A DNA stretch of 8,220 nucleotides from Syntrophomonadaceae bacterium (GCA_003562605.1 PWUG01000105.1:1-8220); one strand, 5' to 3'; positions 1 to 6,835 are shown, counted from the stretch's first letter. Translations and numbers: made by a program. The notes: generated from the letters alone by a model not told the origin.

Positions 1-2
1 AT

Positions 3-1001
3 TGTCAAACCACGGCCATGGGCATAATGCCCCACACCGATGTGGATAAGGCGCTGCAGTTGGCCCTGACCCTTGATATCCCTTACTGGCCGCAGTTACC
101 GAAAGTAAATTATTTTGAAGATATGTATGCTCAAATATCCGAACACTTTCCCGGAATTACTATCGATCCGAAAAAACGGGAAATCCGCTTTTCGCTCGAC
201 AGGTTTTATGAAGATCTGGAAGAGTTCCTGCGGCAGTGGGAAGAGGAAGCATATTTTCGCCTCTCCCCGGAATATTCGGTAGTATTCCACCGATTCCTCG
301 AACAGGACCTAAGCAGTTACAAATATATCCGCGGCCAGAGCATCGGTCCGGTCAGCTACGGGTTGAAAATTCTCGATGAGGATAACAAGCCGATGATTTA
401 TTATGAAGAAGTCCGGCAGACCGTGTTTGATTTTGTGGCCAAGAAGCTGCAGGCCCAGTTAAGCGAGATGCAGGAAGTCCATCCCGGCGCTTTTGTCTGG
501 GTCGACGAACCGGGCCTGGAGATGATCTTCATGGCCATCACGGGGTATACCAGCGAAAGGGCCAAAGAAGACTACCGTGTTTTCCTGGAAACATTTCCGG
601 GGCCCAGGGGGGTGCACCTGTGCGGCAACCCGGACTGGTCATTTTTACTGCAGATGGAACTCGATGTCCTTTCCCTGGATGTTTTTGCCCGCGGTCATAT
701 TTTCAGCCGTTATGCTGAGGATATCAGGACTTTTCTCGATCGCGGCGGGATTATTTCCTGGGGAATAACGCCAACTCTGGCTGAAGAATTTGAGAAGGAA
801 AATGTGCAGTCGATGATCGACACCCTTGACGGCCTCTGGAACAGCCTTGACCAGGCAGGTATTCCCCGCGAGCAGATTTTAAAGCAGGCCTGGCTGGCCC
901 CGGCGCGCTGCTGCCTGGTCAACCAGGACGGGGAAGAAACAGTGGCTAAATCATTCCGGATGCTGCAGGAAGTAGCCGATCATTTCAAAGCAAAACTATA
1001 G
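3..1001 (+). CDS. MetE/UroD-like protein (cobalamin-independent methionine synthase C-terminal-domain family), 5' end cut by window edge
   Basis: The protein resembles the catalytic C-terminal barrel of cobalamin-independent methionine synthase, but as a stand-alone protein of about 340 residues. Numbering from the ATG at 18, DEP at 163-165 matches the MetE IDEPAL region, His200-x-Cys202 in HLCGNPDW matches the MetE zinc His-x-Cys pair, and Cys298/Cys299 in APARCC sit where MetE has its last zinc cysteine. Zinc binding and methyl- or alkyl-group transfer to or from a thiol are therefore plausible; the real substrate is unknown. The reading frame is open to the left edge (residues CQTTA before the ATG at 18), no ribosome binding site precedes that ATG, and relatives carry a TTAMGSLPHTD-type segment internally. 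The true start therefore lies upstream of the window, probably by only a few residues. The MetE N-terminal domain is absent, so it is not a full MetE. It ends in TAG at 999-1001, nine bases from the convergent HAD gene. Confidence 0.8.
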   Translation, partial: CQTTAMGIMPHTDVDKALQLALTLDIPYWPQLPKVNYFEDMYAQISEHFPGITIDPKKREIRFSLDRFYEDLEEFLRQWEEEAYFRLSPEYSVVFHRFLEQDLSSYKYIRGQSIGPVSYGLKILDEDNKPMIYYEEVRQTVFDFVAKKLQAQLSEMQEVHPGAFVWVDEPGLEMIFMAITGYTSERAKEDYRVFLETFPGPRGVHLCGNPDWSFLLQMELDVLSLDVFARGHIFSRYAEDIRTFLDRGGIISWGITPTLAEEFEKENVQSMIDTLDGLWNSLDQAGIPREQILKQAWLAPARCCLVNQDGEETVAKSFRMLQEVADHFKAKL

Positions 1002-1010
1002 TGTGACGCG

Positions 1011-1667
1011 TCATATTTTAAGCAGGAATTCTGTCAGGTCCGGGACGGAGTGGATTAAATGGGTTGGTTCTGCTGCAGTCAGTTCGGTGAGAGAGCCGTA
1101 ACCGTAGGTAACAGCAATTGAGTCTAAGTCACAGTTGTGGGCGCCCCTGATGTCGTGTTTGCGGTCGCCGACCATTACGGTTTCTTTTTTAACGAGGCCG
1201 CTGTTGTTTTTTAAGATGAAATCGATCACTTCACTTTTTTCCACCCTGGTGCCGTCGAGGTTGCTTCCGGCAATTGTAATGAAGAACCTGTCGATATTGA
1301 AATGCTGCAGTACTTTTTCAGCGAAAACTGTCGGTTTGGAGGTAGCCACAAACAATTTTGCACCGCCCCTGGCGAGCGATTCCAACATTTCCGGAACAGA
1401 AGGGTAGAGCTTGTTTTCATACAGGCCTCTTTCCCGGTAGTATTCCCGGTAATAGTCGACCGCCTGCAGCGCCTTGGTTTTGCTGAAACCGTAATTGTTT
1501 TCGAATGACCAGGACAGCGGCGGGCCGACAAACGATTTTAATTCTTTTTCGGTTGCCTCGATACCGTATTTTTTTAGAGCGTACTGCACAGACCTGGTTA
1601 CCCCTTCTGCTGAATCGGTCAGAGTCCCGTCGAGGTCGAACAAGATATTCTTATAGCGGCCGCTCAT
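1011..1667 (-). CDS. HAD-superfamily phosphatase, phosphoglycolate phosphatase-like (Gph/PgmB group)
   Basis: This 218-residue cytosolic hydrolase has all four HAD motifs. Motif I is FDLDGTLTDS with nucleophile Asp11 and general acid Asp13. Motif II is VATSKP (Thr109/Ser110). Motif III is Lys144. Motif IV is GDRKHD with Asp168 and Asp172 for magnesium. The region between motifs I and II (about residues 20-90) is a helical C1 cap, which places it in subfamily I with COG0546 phosphatases. Members remove phosphate from small metabolites such as 2-phosphoglycolate or nucleoside monophosphates; the exact substrate cannot be read from sequence. Length is normal for the family. The start at 1667 is supported by a GGGAGGTGG ribosome binding site about 10 bases upstream on the minus strand. 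It appears monocistronic: the gene to its left converges on it and the gene to its right diverges from it. Confidence 0.88.
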   Translation of the reverse strand: MSGRYKNILFDLDGTLTDSAEGVTRSVQYALKKYGIEATEKELKSFVGPPLSWSFENNYGFSKTKALQAVDYYREYYRERGLYENKLYPSVPEMLESLARGGAKLFVATSKPTVFAEKVLQHFNIDRFFITIAGSNLDGTRVEKSEVIDFILKNNSGLVKKETVMVGDRKHDIRGAHNCDLDSIAVTYGYGSLTELTAAEPTHLIHSVPDLTEFLLKI

Positions 1668-1779
1668 ATTCTTAATCCCACCTCCCTGTCACTACTTCCT
1701 GTCTTTATTATTAGCTTTTGAACTGCTTTTATCCTGCCCCCCTAACAGGGATTTTCATTATCTGCTTTAGTTTATGCCC

Positions 1780-1808
1780 TTGCCCGGCTTTACGATTAGA
1801 CGTAAAAT
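1780..1808 (+). promoter_or_regulatory. Candidate sigma-A promoter for the MATE gene
   Basis: TTGCCC (1780-1785) and TAAAAT (1803-1808) are separated by exactly 17 bases, a good housekeeping promoter match. It would give a leader of roughly 45-50 bases before the ATG at 1863. This is pattern matching only. I see no convincing riboswitch fold in the short leader. Confidence 0.35.
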
Positions 1809-1862
1809 GGATACATGCTTGCAATATAACCCTTGCGGTAAGCTGGAAGGACGTAACACCAG

Positions 1863-3230
1863 ATGCGTAATAACGCTGCTCAGATGGGCGAAGAAAGTAT
1901 AACCAGGCTGCTAGTCCGCTTTTCGCTGCCGGCAACGGTCGGAATGCTGATTATGGCAACCTATAACATTGTAGATACAATCTTCGTCGGGATTCTCGGT
2001 AGCGAAGCAATTGCAGCGCTTTCGATCGCATTCCCCTTCCAGATGCTCTTAGGCGCACTCGGCATCGGGACCGGTGTCGGCGCGGCATCCTTGATATCGC
2101 GTTCTCTCGGCAGCGGACAGATGGATATGGCCCGAAGTGCGGTTGGTCAGGTGATCAGCCTGTCGGTTATTTACGGCCTGGTGGTCGCCCTGGCCGGCTT
2201 TTTTTACCTTGAGCCTCTCCTGGTTCTCTTCGGGGCCACCCCGGAGATACTGGCCCTGACCGGTGAATACGTTATTGTCATTACCAGCGGTTCGGTTATG
2301 TTCTTCCTGATCATGAGCCTAAATAATGTGGTCAGGGGGGAAGGCAACCCTAAATTGTCGATGTATGTAATGATCATATCGGCGTTGATCAACATAGCGC
2401 TCGATCCCATTTTTATTTTTGCACTCGGCATGGGGGTGCGCGGCGCCGCGGTGGCTACAGTGCTGGCCAAAATTGTCGGTGTTGTGATCATGCTGCGCTA
2501 CTTCACTTCCGGCAAAGGTGAAATCAAGATAAACCTTGCCTGCCTCAGGCTGCGCCGGGAGACGATCCAGAAGATTTATGTCATAGGTTTTCCGGTGATG
2601 ATCCTGCAAATATCTACCAACCTCTCCCTGGTTGTCGCCAATAATATCCTTGCCGCGTACGGTCACCTGCCCATTGCCGCCCTGGGCCTGATATTCCGTC
2701 TTTTTATGTTTGCCCTGATGCCGGTGATCGGCGTATCCCAGGGGATGCTGCCGATTATCGGCTATAATTTTGGTGCAGGCAAAATGGTCCGTATCCGTGA
2801 AACACTTGTCAAGGGTGTTGCCATCAGCACCGGCATCGCCACCTTTTTCGGCGCTGTTTATTTTATCTGGCCGGGGATGTTTATAAGCATTTTCAGCAGG
2901 GAGCCGGAGCTGATTGCCCTGGGCAGCGAAGCCCTGCGAATCATGGTGGTCATGTTCCCCCTGATTGGCGCCCAGGTTGTCTTTTCCACCTATTTTCAGG
3001 CAACCGGGAAAGGGATGCCTTCCCTGCTGCTCTCTATTCTGCGGGAAGTAATTCTATTTATTCCTTTCCTTCTAATCTTCTCCGAACTGCTTGGTTTAAG
3101 CGGGGTTTGGCTTTCCCGCCCGGTCAGTGATCTGCTGGCCTTTCTGGTTACATATTTTCTGATTACACGTGAGCTCAGGCGCCAGGGAATCCCACTACGG
3201 CATTCAGCATTACCGGTGCAGGAAAGGTAA
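1863..3230 (+). CDS. MATE family efflux transporter (NorM/MepA-like)
   Basis: A 455-residue integral membrane protein with the usual twelve hydrophobic segments of the multidrug and toxic compound extrusion family, arranged as two six-helix halves (about residues 15-210 and 235-435). Family signatures are the N-terminal FSLPATVGMLIMATYNIVD stretch with Asp38 in helix 1, the loop RGEGNPKLSM (158-167) leading into INIALDPIFIF, and GYNFGAGKMVRIRET (300-314) in the second half. These proteins export cationic drugs or metabolites in exchange for Na+ or H+; the substrate cannot be predicted here. GGAAGG at 1845-1850 lies 12 bases before the ATG, slightly far. An internal ATG at 1884 (MGEES, a common start in relatives) has no ribosome binding site, so 1863 is preferred. 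The PilZ gene follows on the same strand after about 117 bases and may share its transcript; I see no terminator between them. Confidence 0.93.
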   Translation: MRNNAAQMGEESITRLLVRFSLPATVGMLIMATYNIVDTIFVGILGSEAIAALSIAFPFQMLLGALGIGTGVGAASLISRSLGSGQMDMARSAVGQVISLSVIYGLVVALAGFFYLEPLLVLFGATPEILALTGEYVIVITSGSVMFFLIMSLNNVVRGEGNPKLSMYVMIISALINIALDPIFIFALGMGVRGAAVATVLAKIVGVVIMLRYFTSGKGEIKINLACLRLRRETIQKIYVIGFPVMILQISTNLSLVVANNILAAYGHLPIAALGLIFRLFMFALMPVIGVSQGMLPIIGYNFGAGKMVRIRETLVKGVAISTGIATFFGAVYFIWPGMFISIFSREPELIALGSEALRIMVVMFPLIGAQVVFSTYFQATGKGMPSLLLSILREVILFIPFLLIFSELLGLSGVWLSRPVSDLLAFLVTYFLITRELRRQGIPLRHSALPVQER

Positions 3231-3330
3231 TAAAGCAAGCTGCAGTATAACAGCACACTATATTGCAAGGAAGAGGGATGGGCGTAAAGAAGGATATTTG
3301 GGAGAGCGTGTAGAATGCACCTCAGGTGAT

Positions 3331-3337
3331 AAGGAGG
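3331..3337 (+). promoter_or_regulatory. Ribosome binding site that fixes the PilZ gene start
   Basis: AAGGAGG is a near-perfect Shine-Dalgarno sequence. It nearly abuts the first in-frame ATG at 3339, too close for initiation there, but lies 10 bases before the next in-frame ATG at 3348. The downstream ATG is therefore the likely start. Confidence 0.7.
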
Positions 3338-3347
3338 GATGCTTGTT

Positions 3348-4043
3348 ATGGGAGAAAAAGGGCTGCTCGAAAAAGTATTTGCTCCAGTCAGTAGTATCAT
3401 GATTGAGTATGTTGATCCGCGGGGGGTGCTTAAAAACTGCAGCACCAGGGTGGAAGACCTGGAGGAATCGTACATTATCCTGCGGGCCCCGTATGTTAAG
3501 GGTCATCCGGAAAGATTTTTTGAAAGCCAGGAGCTGACCCTGCGGCGGCTTGACAGCGAACAAAAAGAAGCCTACGTGACAAATGTATTTGTCATTGACG
3601 TTCGCCAGGGTGAAACGCCCATGCTGGTGTGCAGCAAGCCGAAAAAGATCAATAAAACCTCGCTCAGACGGTTTTCCCGTTTCAGCGTAAATATGCCCTT
3701 TACCTACATTTACCCCAAACAGGGCCAAGAGCGTACAGGAGATATTTGCGACTTATCTTTAGGCGGTTGTTATGCCCTGATTGATCCCGAGCCTGAACTG
3801 AAAGAAGGGACTGCCATGCAGCTCTTGATCGATATACAGGGCGACGGCAACATGCTTTCTTTGAAAGGCAGGGTATTGAGAATCGATGAGCTCGATGAAG
3901 GGGATAAAGGCCGCATCGGCATAGCGGTCGATTATTATCAATTAACAGATGAAATGCTGGAAAAACTATACGGTTACATATTCCAGCTCCAGTTAACTCA
4001 TGATCGGATCTCGGGGCCGATTCCCGATGTGAAAGATCTATAA
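3348..4043 (+). CDS. PilZ-domain protein, YcgR-like probable cyclic-di-GMP effector
   Basis: A 231-residue soluble protein with two parts. The N-terminal part (about residues 1-100) is predicted to be beta-rich and resembles the YcgR-N/PilZN type of flagellar-brake proteins. The C-terminal part (about 105-210) is a PilZ domain. The c-di-GMP signature is complete: RRFSR gives the RxxxR motif (Arg107 and Arg111), and DLSLGG gives the D/N-x-S-x-x-G motif (Asp135, Ser137, Gly140). The conserved IGIAVDYY strand follows. Such proteins bind c-di-GMP and typically adjust flagellar motors, exopolysaccharide or adhesion; no motility or cellulose gene is in view, so the target is unknown. The start at 3348 is chosen over 3339 because of the Shine-Dalgarno spacing. 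The gene ends 16 bases before the end of the convergent deacetylase gene, with no obvious terminator between. Confidence 0.85.
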   Translation: MGEKGLLEKVFAPVSSIMIEYVDPRGVLKNCSTRVEDLEESYIILRAPYVKGHPERFFESQELTLRRLDSEQKEAYVTNVFVIDVRQGETPMLVCSKPKKINKTSLRRFSRFSVNMPFTYIYPKQGQERTGDICDLSLGGCYALIDPEPELKEGTAMQLLIDIQGDGNMLSLKGRVLRIDELDEGDKGRIGIAVDYYQLTDEMLEKLYGYIFQLQLTHDRISGPIPDVKDL

Positions 4044-4059
4044 ACCCTCGCGTCCCGGC

Positions 4060-4827
4060 TTAACACTGCCATGCATCCTCAAAAATATGCAGGTGCTCGA
4101 TAGAGAGCACTTTCAGCGATTCTACCAGCCTGCTTTCACCTCCCTGCGTCTCGGCATGTTCGCGGGCCCTGGCGGTTAAGTAAGCCTTTAACTTTTCGGC
4201 TTCAGGCGGTGGAAACTGGCTTGCATGACAGTCGATTGCCCCCATCTTTAAATCCCACGTAGCGGAAACATCCACAAAGGTATTGGGATAAGCGGTGTAG
4301 TAAAAAGCGATCATCCCGACCGTATGAGGCAGAAGGCCTTCCTGAAAATCGGCCGGGCAGAAGTTGGGCATGCCGGCCAAAAGGCAGGCTTCGGCTGTGG
4401 CCAGTCCGGTGCGGTTGTGATCGGAGTGGGCCTCGTAAGGCAGCCAGGGGTCACAGACCAGGACCGCGTCGGGTTTCTGCCGGCGGATAGCACTGGTAAT
4501 CTCAGAGCGTATATCTTCGTAAGGCAGGCAGCCGCCGTCTGCAAAATCGAGCCAGAGCAGGTTGTTTATCCCCAAGATACCGGCCGTTTTCTCAGCTTCA
4601 CGCCGCCTCGTCATGATCAAATCTTCCTGGTCTACGGCCGGATCGTACGTGCCGGCAGAGCCGTCGGTAATGGTAAGGCAGGTGACGGCGGTCCCGGAGC
4701 GGGATAAAAGGGCTACGGTAGCGCCGGCGCCAATTTCCATGTCGTCGGGATGAGGTTGAATACAAAGGACGTTTTTAGCCTTGAGCAGATCCGGAATAGG
4801 CAGGAAATCACAAATACGGGGCTTCAT
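4060..4827 (-). CDS. PIG-L/LmbE family zinc-dependent deacetylase
   Basis: A 255-residue protein with the hallmarks of the PIG-L N-acetylglucosaminylphosphatidylinositol / LmbE deacetylase family. QPHPDD (24-29) is the family AHPDD motif, supplying zinc ligands His26 and Asp29 and the catalytic base Asp28. HSDH (134-137) supplies the third zinc ligand, His137. A conserved segment near the C-terminus (DVSATWDLKMGAIDCHASQF) is typical. Family members remove acetyl groups from GlcNAc-linked small molecules, for example in mycothiol and bacillithiol synthesis or glycan and antibiotic pathways. No bacillithiol or glycosyltransferase gene is nearby and the N-terminus is not that of BshB1, so the substrate is open. 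No signal peptide is visible, so it is probably cytosolic. A GGGAG ribosome binding site lies about 9 bases before the ATG on the minus strand. It appears monocistronic. Confidence 0.87.
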   Translation of the reverse strand: MKPRICDFLPIPDLLKAKNVLCIQPHPDDMEIGAGATVALLSRSGTAVTCLTITDGSAGTYDPAVDQEDLIMTRRREAEKTAGILGINNLLWLDFADGGCLPYEDIRSEITSAIRRQKPDAVLVCDPWLPYEAHSDHNRTGLATAEACLLAGMPNFCPADFQEGLLPHTVGMIAFYYTAYPNTFVDVSATWDLKMGAIDCHASQFPPPEAEKLKAYLTARAREHAETQGGESRLVESLKVLSIEHLHIFEDAWQC

Positions 4828-4978
4828 CTAATCATCTCCCATCTGCTTGCTACCGTAAGATTACACGGATAGAGTCTGAAACCCTCTTAATATGCCTGAT
4901 TTTATCAAGAATTTATCCATGCAGGGATCGATGCCCTGGGCGCGTCGGTTGCTTTTTGATGCCGATACTGATAAGTTA

Positions 4979-4999
4979 TATATAGGCTATCTATAAAAT
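4979..4999 (+). promoter_or_regulatory. AT-rich promoter-like region upstream of the lipoprotein gene
   Basis: The stretch contains TATATA (4979-4984) and TATAAAAT (4992-4999), both possible -10 elements. TTGATG at 4957-4962 lies 16 bases before the first. No single -35/-10 pair is a strong match, so the exact promoter is undecided. The rest of the 4828-5024 gap shows nothing further I can support. Confidence 0.22.
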
Positions 5000-5024
5000 A
5001 TCCGAAGATGGGAGGAGAAGCAGA

Positions 5025-5654
5025 ATGAATAACAAATTATTGGTTGTTATAGTATTACTACTAATAAGCACCTTGTTGATTGGCGGTTGTGCGGTGAGCC
5101 CGGAAGAGGAAGCAGTTCCTGATGAAGTAGCAAGCGGTGAGCTGGATCCCGAGCAGGCCGTGATGGAATTTGTGGCGGCTATCCGGGAACTGGATCTGGA
5201 CAAAGCCGAAAACCTAATCGCAAGTGATTATTTCGATGAATTTGAAGAAGATTTCGCAGAGCTAAAAGCGGTGCTTGAAGAAGATACAACTGAAGCAGCC
5301 GTGATGAGGCAAATGTTCAGTGTGATATTTAACAATATTGATATTACAACTACTGGGCACACGATTGACGGTGATGAAGCTGTTGTCAATACAGTCAATA
5401 CCCACCCCGATCCGGAGATACTAACCGAGATGCTGATGTCGAAAATGTTTGAAATGATGTTCAGCGGGGATGTAGATCTCGAGAATATAACCGATGAAGA
5501 GGGAATGCAGCTGATGCTTGAAGTTTTCAGAGAGGTCTTTGGAGAAGTCGATAGAATAACCACCGAAGCCGAAGTGCCTATGACCAGGGAAGATGGAAAG
5601 TGGAAAATTGCCGGTGAAGTCATCTCCGACTACACAATAGATCTCGATCTGTAA
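5025..5654 (+). CDS. Acidic membrane-anchored lipoprotein, probably NTF2-like (DUF4878-type) fold
   Basis: A 209-residue secreted lipoprotein. Residues 1-21 form a signal peptide (Lys4, then a long hydrophobic core) ending in the lipobox IGGC, with Cys22 as the lipidated residue. The mature protein is very acidic: I count 50 Asp/Glu against 11 Lys/Arg overall. An acidic linker (about 23-40) is followed by DPEQAVMEFVAAIRELDLDKA, which resembles the first helices of NTF2-like DUF4878 proteins. The C-terminal MTREDGKWKIAGE strand pair also fits that fold. No catalytic motif is recognised; a ligand-binding or envelope-stress role would be a guess. A GGAGGAG ribosome binding site (5011-5017) sits about 8 bases before the ATG. 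The gene stands alone on its strand and is closed by the strong hairpin terminator just downstream. Confidence 0.82.
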   Translation: MNNKLLVVIVLLLISTLLIGGCAVSPEEEAVPDEVASGELDPEQAVMEFVAAIRELDLDKAENLIASDYFDEFEEDFAELKAVLEEDTTEAAVMRQMFSVIFNNIDITTTGHTIDGDEAVVNTVNTHPDPEILTEMLMSKMFEMMFSGDVDLENITDEEGMQLMLEVFREVFGEVDRITTEAEVPMTREDGKWKIAGEVISDYTIDLDL

Positions 5655-5677
5655 TTAAATAACAGTAACAAAAACAG

Positions 5678-5737
5678 GCCTGTCCGCTTACTTAATCGCC
5701 CGGTGCGAAAAGTTAAAAAAAGCGGACAGGCTTTTTT
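5678..5737. terminator. Strong, apparently bidirectional rho-independent terminator
   Basis: A perfect 12-bp stem pairs 5678-5689 (GCCTGTCCGCTT) with 5720-5731 (AAGCGGACAGGC). On the + strand it is followed by six T (5732-5737), terminating the lipoprotein transcript. Read on the - strand the hairpin is followed by CTGTTTTTG (from the A-run at 5670-5674), terminating the PurL-like gene, whose stop is at 5744-5746. The 30-base loop holds a small nested hairpin, TCGC (5696-5699) with GCGA (5705-5708). Placement between two convergent genes supports dual use. Confidence 0.88.
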
Positions 5738-5743
5738 GTTTAT

Positions 5744-6835
5744 TTATCCGGTCAGCTCCGCCGGTGGGTGGTGGGGAATTCGGGCGATCTCCTTATCACC
5801 GTACATAAATACGGCCTCTTTGCCGCCGGTAATTTCTCCGATTTCGGCAACCGCAACTCCCCTGTTGCGCGCTGCATCCATAACTTCTGCCACATTTTCG
5901 GGGGCAACCTGGAAGAGCATCCTGGCCTGGGTTTCGCAGATCAGGATTTCTTCAGGGGTCAGGCCGTCCGTCTTCACCGGGGCCGCGGCCAGGTCTACCT
6001 TTGCCCCCAGCCCGCCAAAACGGACCGATTCGCTTACGGCAGCGCCAATCCCGGCTGCCCCCAGGTCGGAGCAGGCATTTATTTTACCGGTTTTGATCGC
6101 AGCAAGGGCCGCTTCCATGGTAGCCTTTTCTTCATCGAACAGCGCCTCGGCCGGGCGCATAACATCGACCAGGCCGGCCCGGTAAAGGGTGTCGTTGCCG
6201 TCATTGTTAGTTTTACCGAGAATGATTATGCGGTCCCCTGCATTCTTGGCCGGTTTGGTTAGCGGTTCATCAATAACCAGGCGGCCGATAACCGCAGCGA
6301 CCACAGCGGGAACTATATCGCTGAAAGAGGTCGAAAGACCCCCGCCAACAATAAAAACTCCCATGGTCTCACACATGTCCCGGATCCCTTTAACCATCAG
6401 GTTGACCCTTTCCCCGCTGGTCATAACCTGGCATTTGCCGCAGGTGCACTTTCCTTTAAAGCCGCAGGAGCCCACAATTACTTCTTCGTCCAGGGGCCGC
6501 GTTCCGATAAAATCAAGCAAAAACAGGGGCCGCCCGCCCATGGCTACGACATCCCTCATCGCACCGCCCGCCCCGGTTGCCGCGCTGTCGTAGGGCCGGG
6601 GGACGCATGGTGAGCAGTGGCTTTCCATTTTTGCCACCATCAGCCCGTCATCTCCCGGCATCTGGAAAACAGCAGCGTCATCGTTGGCATCAGGCCCGAT
6701 CAGCAGGCTGCCGGGTGACACTTTAGCTACCGCTTCGTTCAATTTTTTAAATACCCCAAAATCAATAGCCTTATCGATATTATGGTGCAGATGAATAAAG
6801 AGGCCGTGCATTAAAGCTCTCTCAACAGTGTTCAT
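5744..6835 (-). CDS. PurL-like AIR-synthase-family protein (single half) with cysteine cluster, function unknown
   Basis: A 363-residue protein of the PurM/PurL/SelD/HypE/ThiL ATP-binding superfamily, with an AIRS N-terminal lobe (about 45-185) and C-terminal lobe (about 198-340). Details point to PurL: MESHCSPCVPRPYDSAATGAGG followed by MRDVVAMGGRP matches the PurL stretch around ESHNHP and AATGxGGxxRD, and CSDLGAAGIGAAVSE followed by EEILICETQARM matches the PurL DLGAGGL...SESQERM region. DDAAV (52-56) is an expected metal/ATP site. It is half the usual PurL length of about 740 residues, the second His of ESHNHP is replaced, and Cys124, 130, 132 and 135 form CX5CXCX2C, with Cys74 and Cys77 nearby; a metal or Fe-S site is possible. 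No purine gene is adjacent. Family members make acyl-phosphate-type intermediates from ATP; the substrate here is unknown. A GAGGAGGGA ribosome binding site supports the start at 6835. Confidence 0.75.
   Translation of the reverse strand: MNTVERALMHGLFIHLHHNIDKAIDFGVFKKLNEAVAKVSPGSLLIGPDANDDAAVFQMPGDDGLMVAKMESHCSPCVPRPYDSAATGAGGAMRDVVAMGGRPLFLLDFIGTRPLDEEVIVGSCGFKGKCTCGKCQVMTSGERVNLMVKGIRDMCETMGVFIVGGGLSTSFSDIVPAVVAAVIGRLVIDEPLTKPAKNAGDRIIILGKTNNDGNDTLYRAGLVDVMRPAEALFDEEKATMEAALAAIKTGKINACSDLGAAGIGAAVSESVRFGGLGAKVDLAAAPVKTDGLTPEEILICETQARMLFQVAPENVAEVMDAARNRGVAVAEIGEITGGKEAVFMYGDKEIARIPHHPPAELTG

Noticed and set aside
1668..1862. Possible riboswitch leader ahead of the MATE transporter
   Set aside because: MATE genes are sometimes riboswitch-controlled, but the gap is short and I found no strong stems or conserved motif such as the guanidine riboswitch ACGR core.
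2996..3728. Two minus-strand open frames across the MATE/PilZ junction
   Set aside because: They overlap clear coding sequence on the other strand; no domain, no start signals.
4324..4707. 127-codon open frame on the plus strand
   Set aside because: It is antisense to the PIG-L deacetylase, whose motifs clearly make it the real gene.
4920..4938. Small inverted repeat CAGGG...CCCTG upstream of the lipoprotein gene
   Set aside because: Only a 5-bp stem with no T-run; too weak to call a terminator or a riboswitch element.
5228..5623. 131-codon open frame on the minus strand
   Set aside because: It lies opposite the lipoprotein gene, is rich in Ser, Ile and Thr as expected from the antisense of acidic codons, and has no ribosome binding site or known domain.
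5703..6593. Three overlapping plus-strand open frames (5703-6185, 5768-6262, 6189-6593)
   Set aside because: All are antisense to the PurL-like gene and have low-complexity Ser/Pro/Ala composition with no recognisable domain.
5744..6835. Selenophosphate synthetase SelD, hydrogenase factor HypE or thiamine-monophosphate kinase ThiL
   Set aside because: It shares the fold, but the ESH...AATGxGGxxRD and SES/CETQxRM regions match PurL best, and the SelD N-terminal Cys/Sec-Gly-Cys/Lys motif and the HypE C-terminal Cys are absent.
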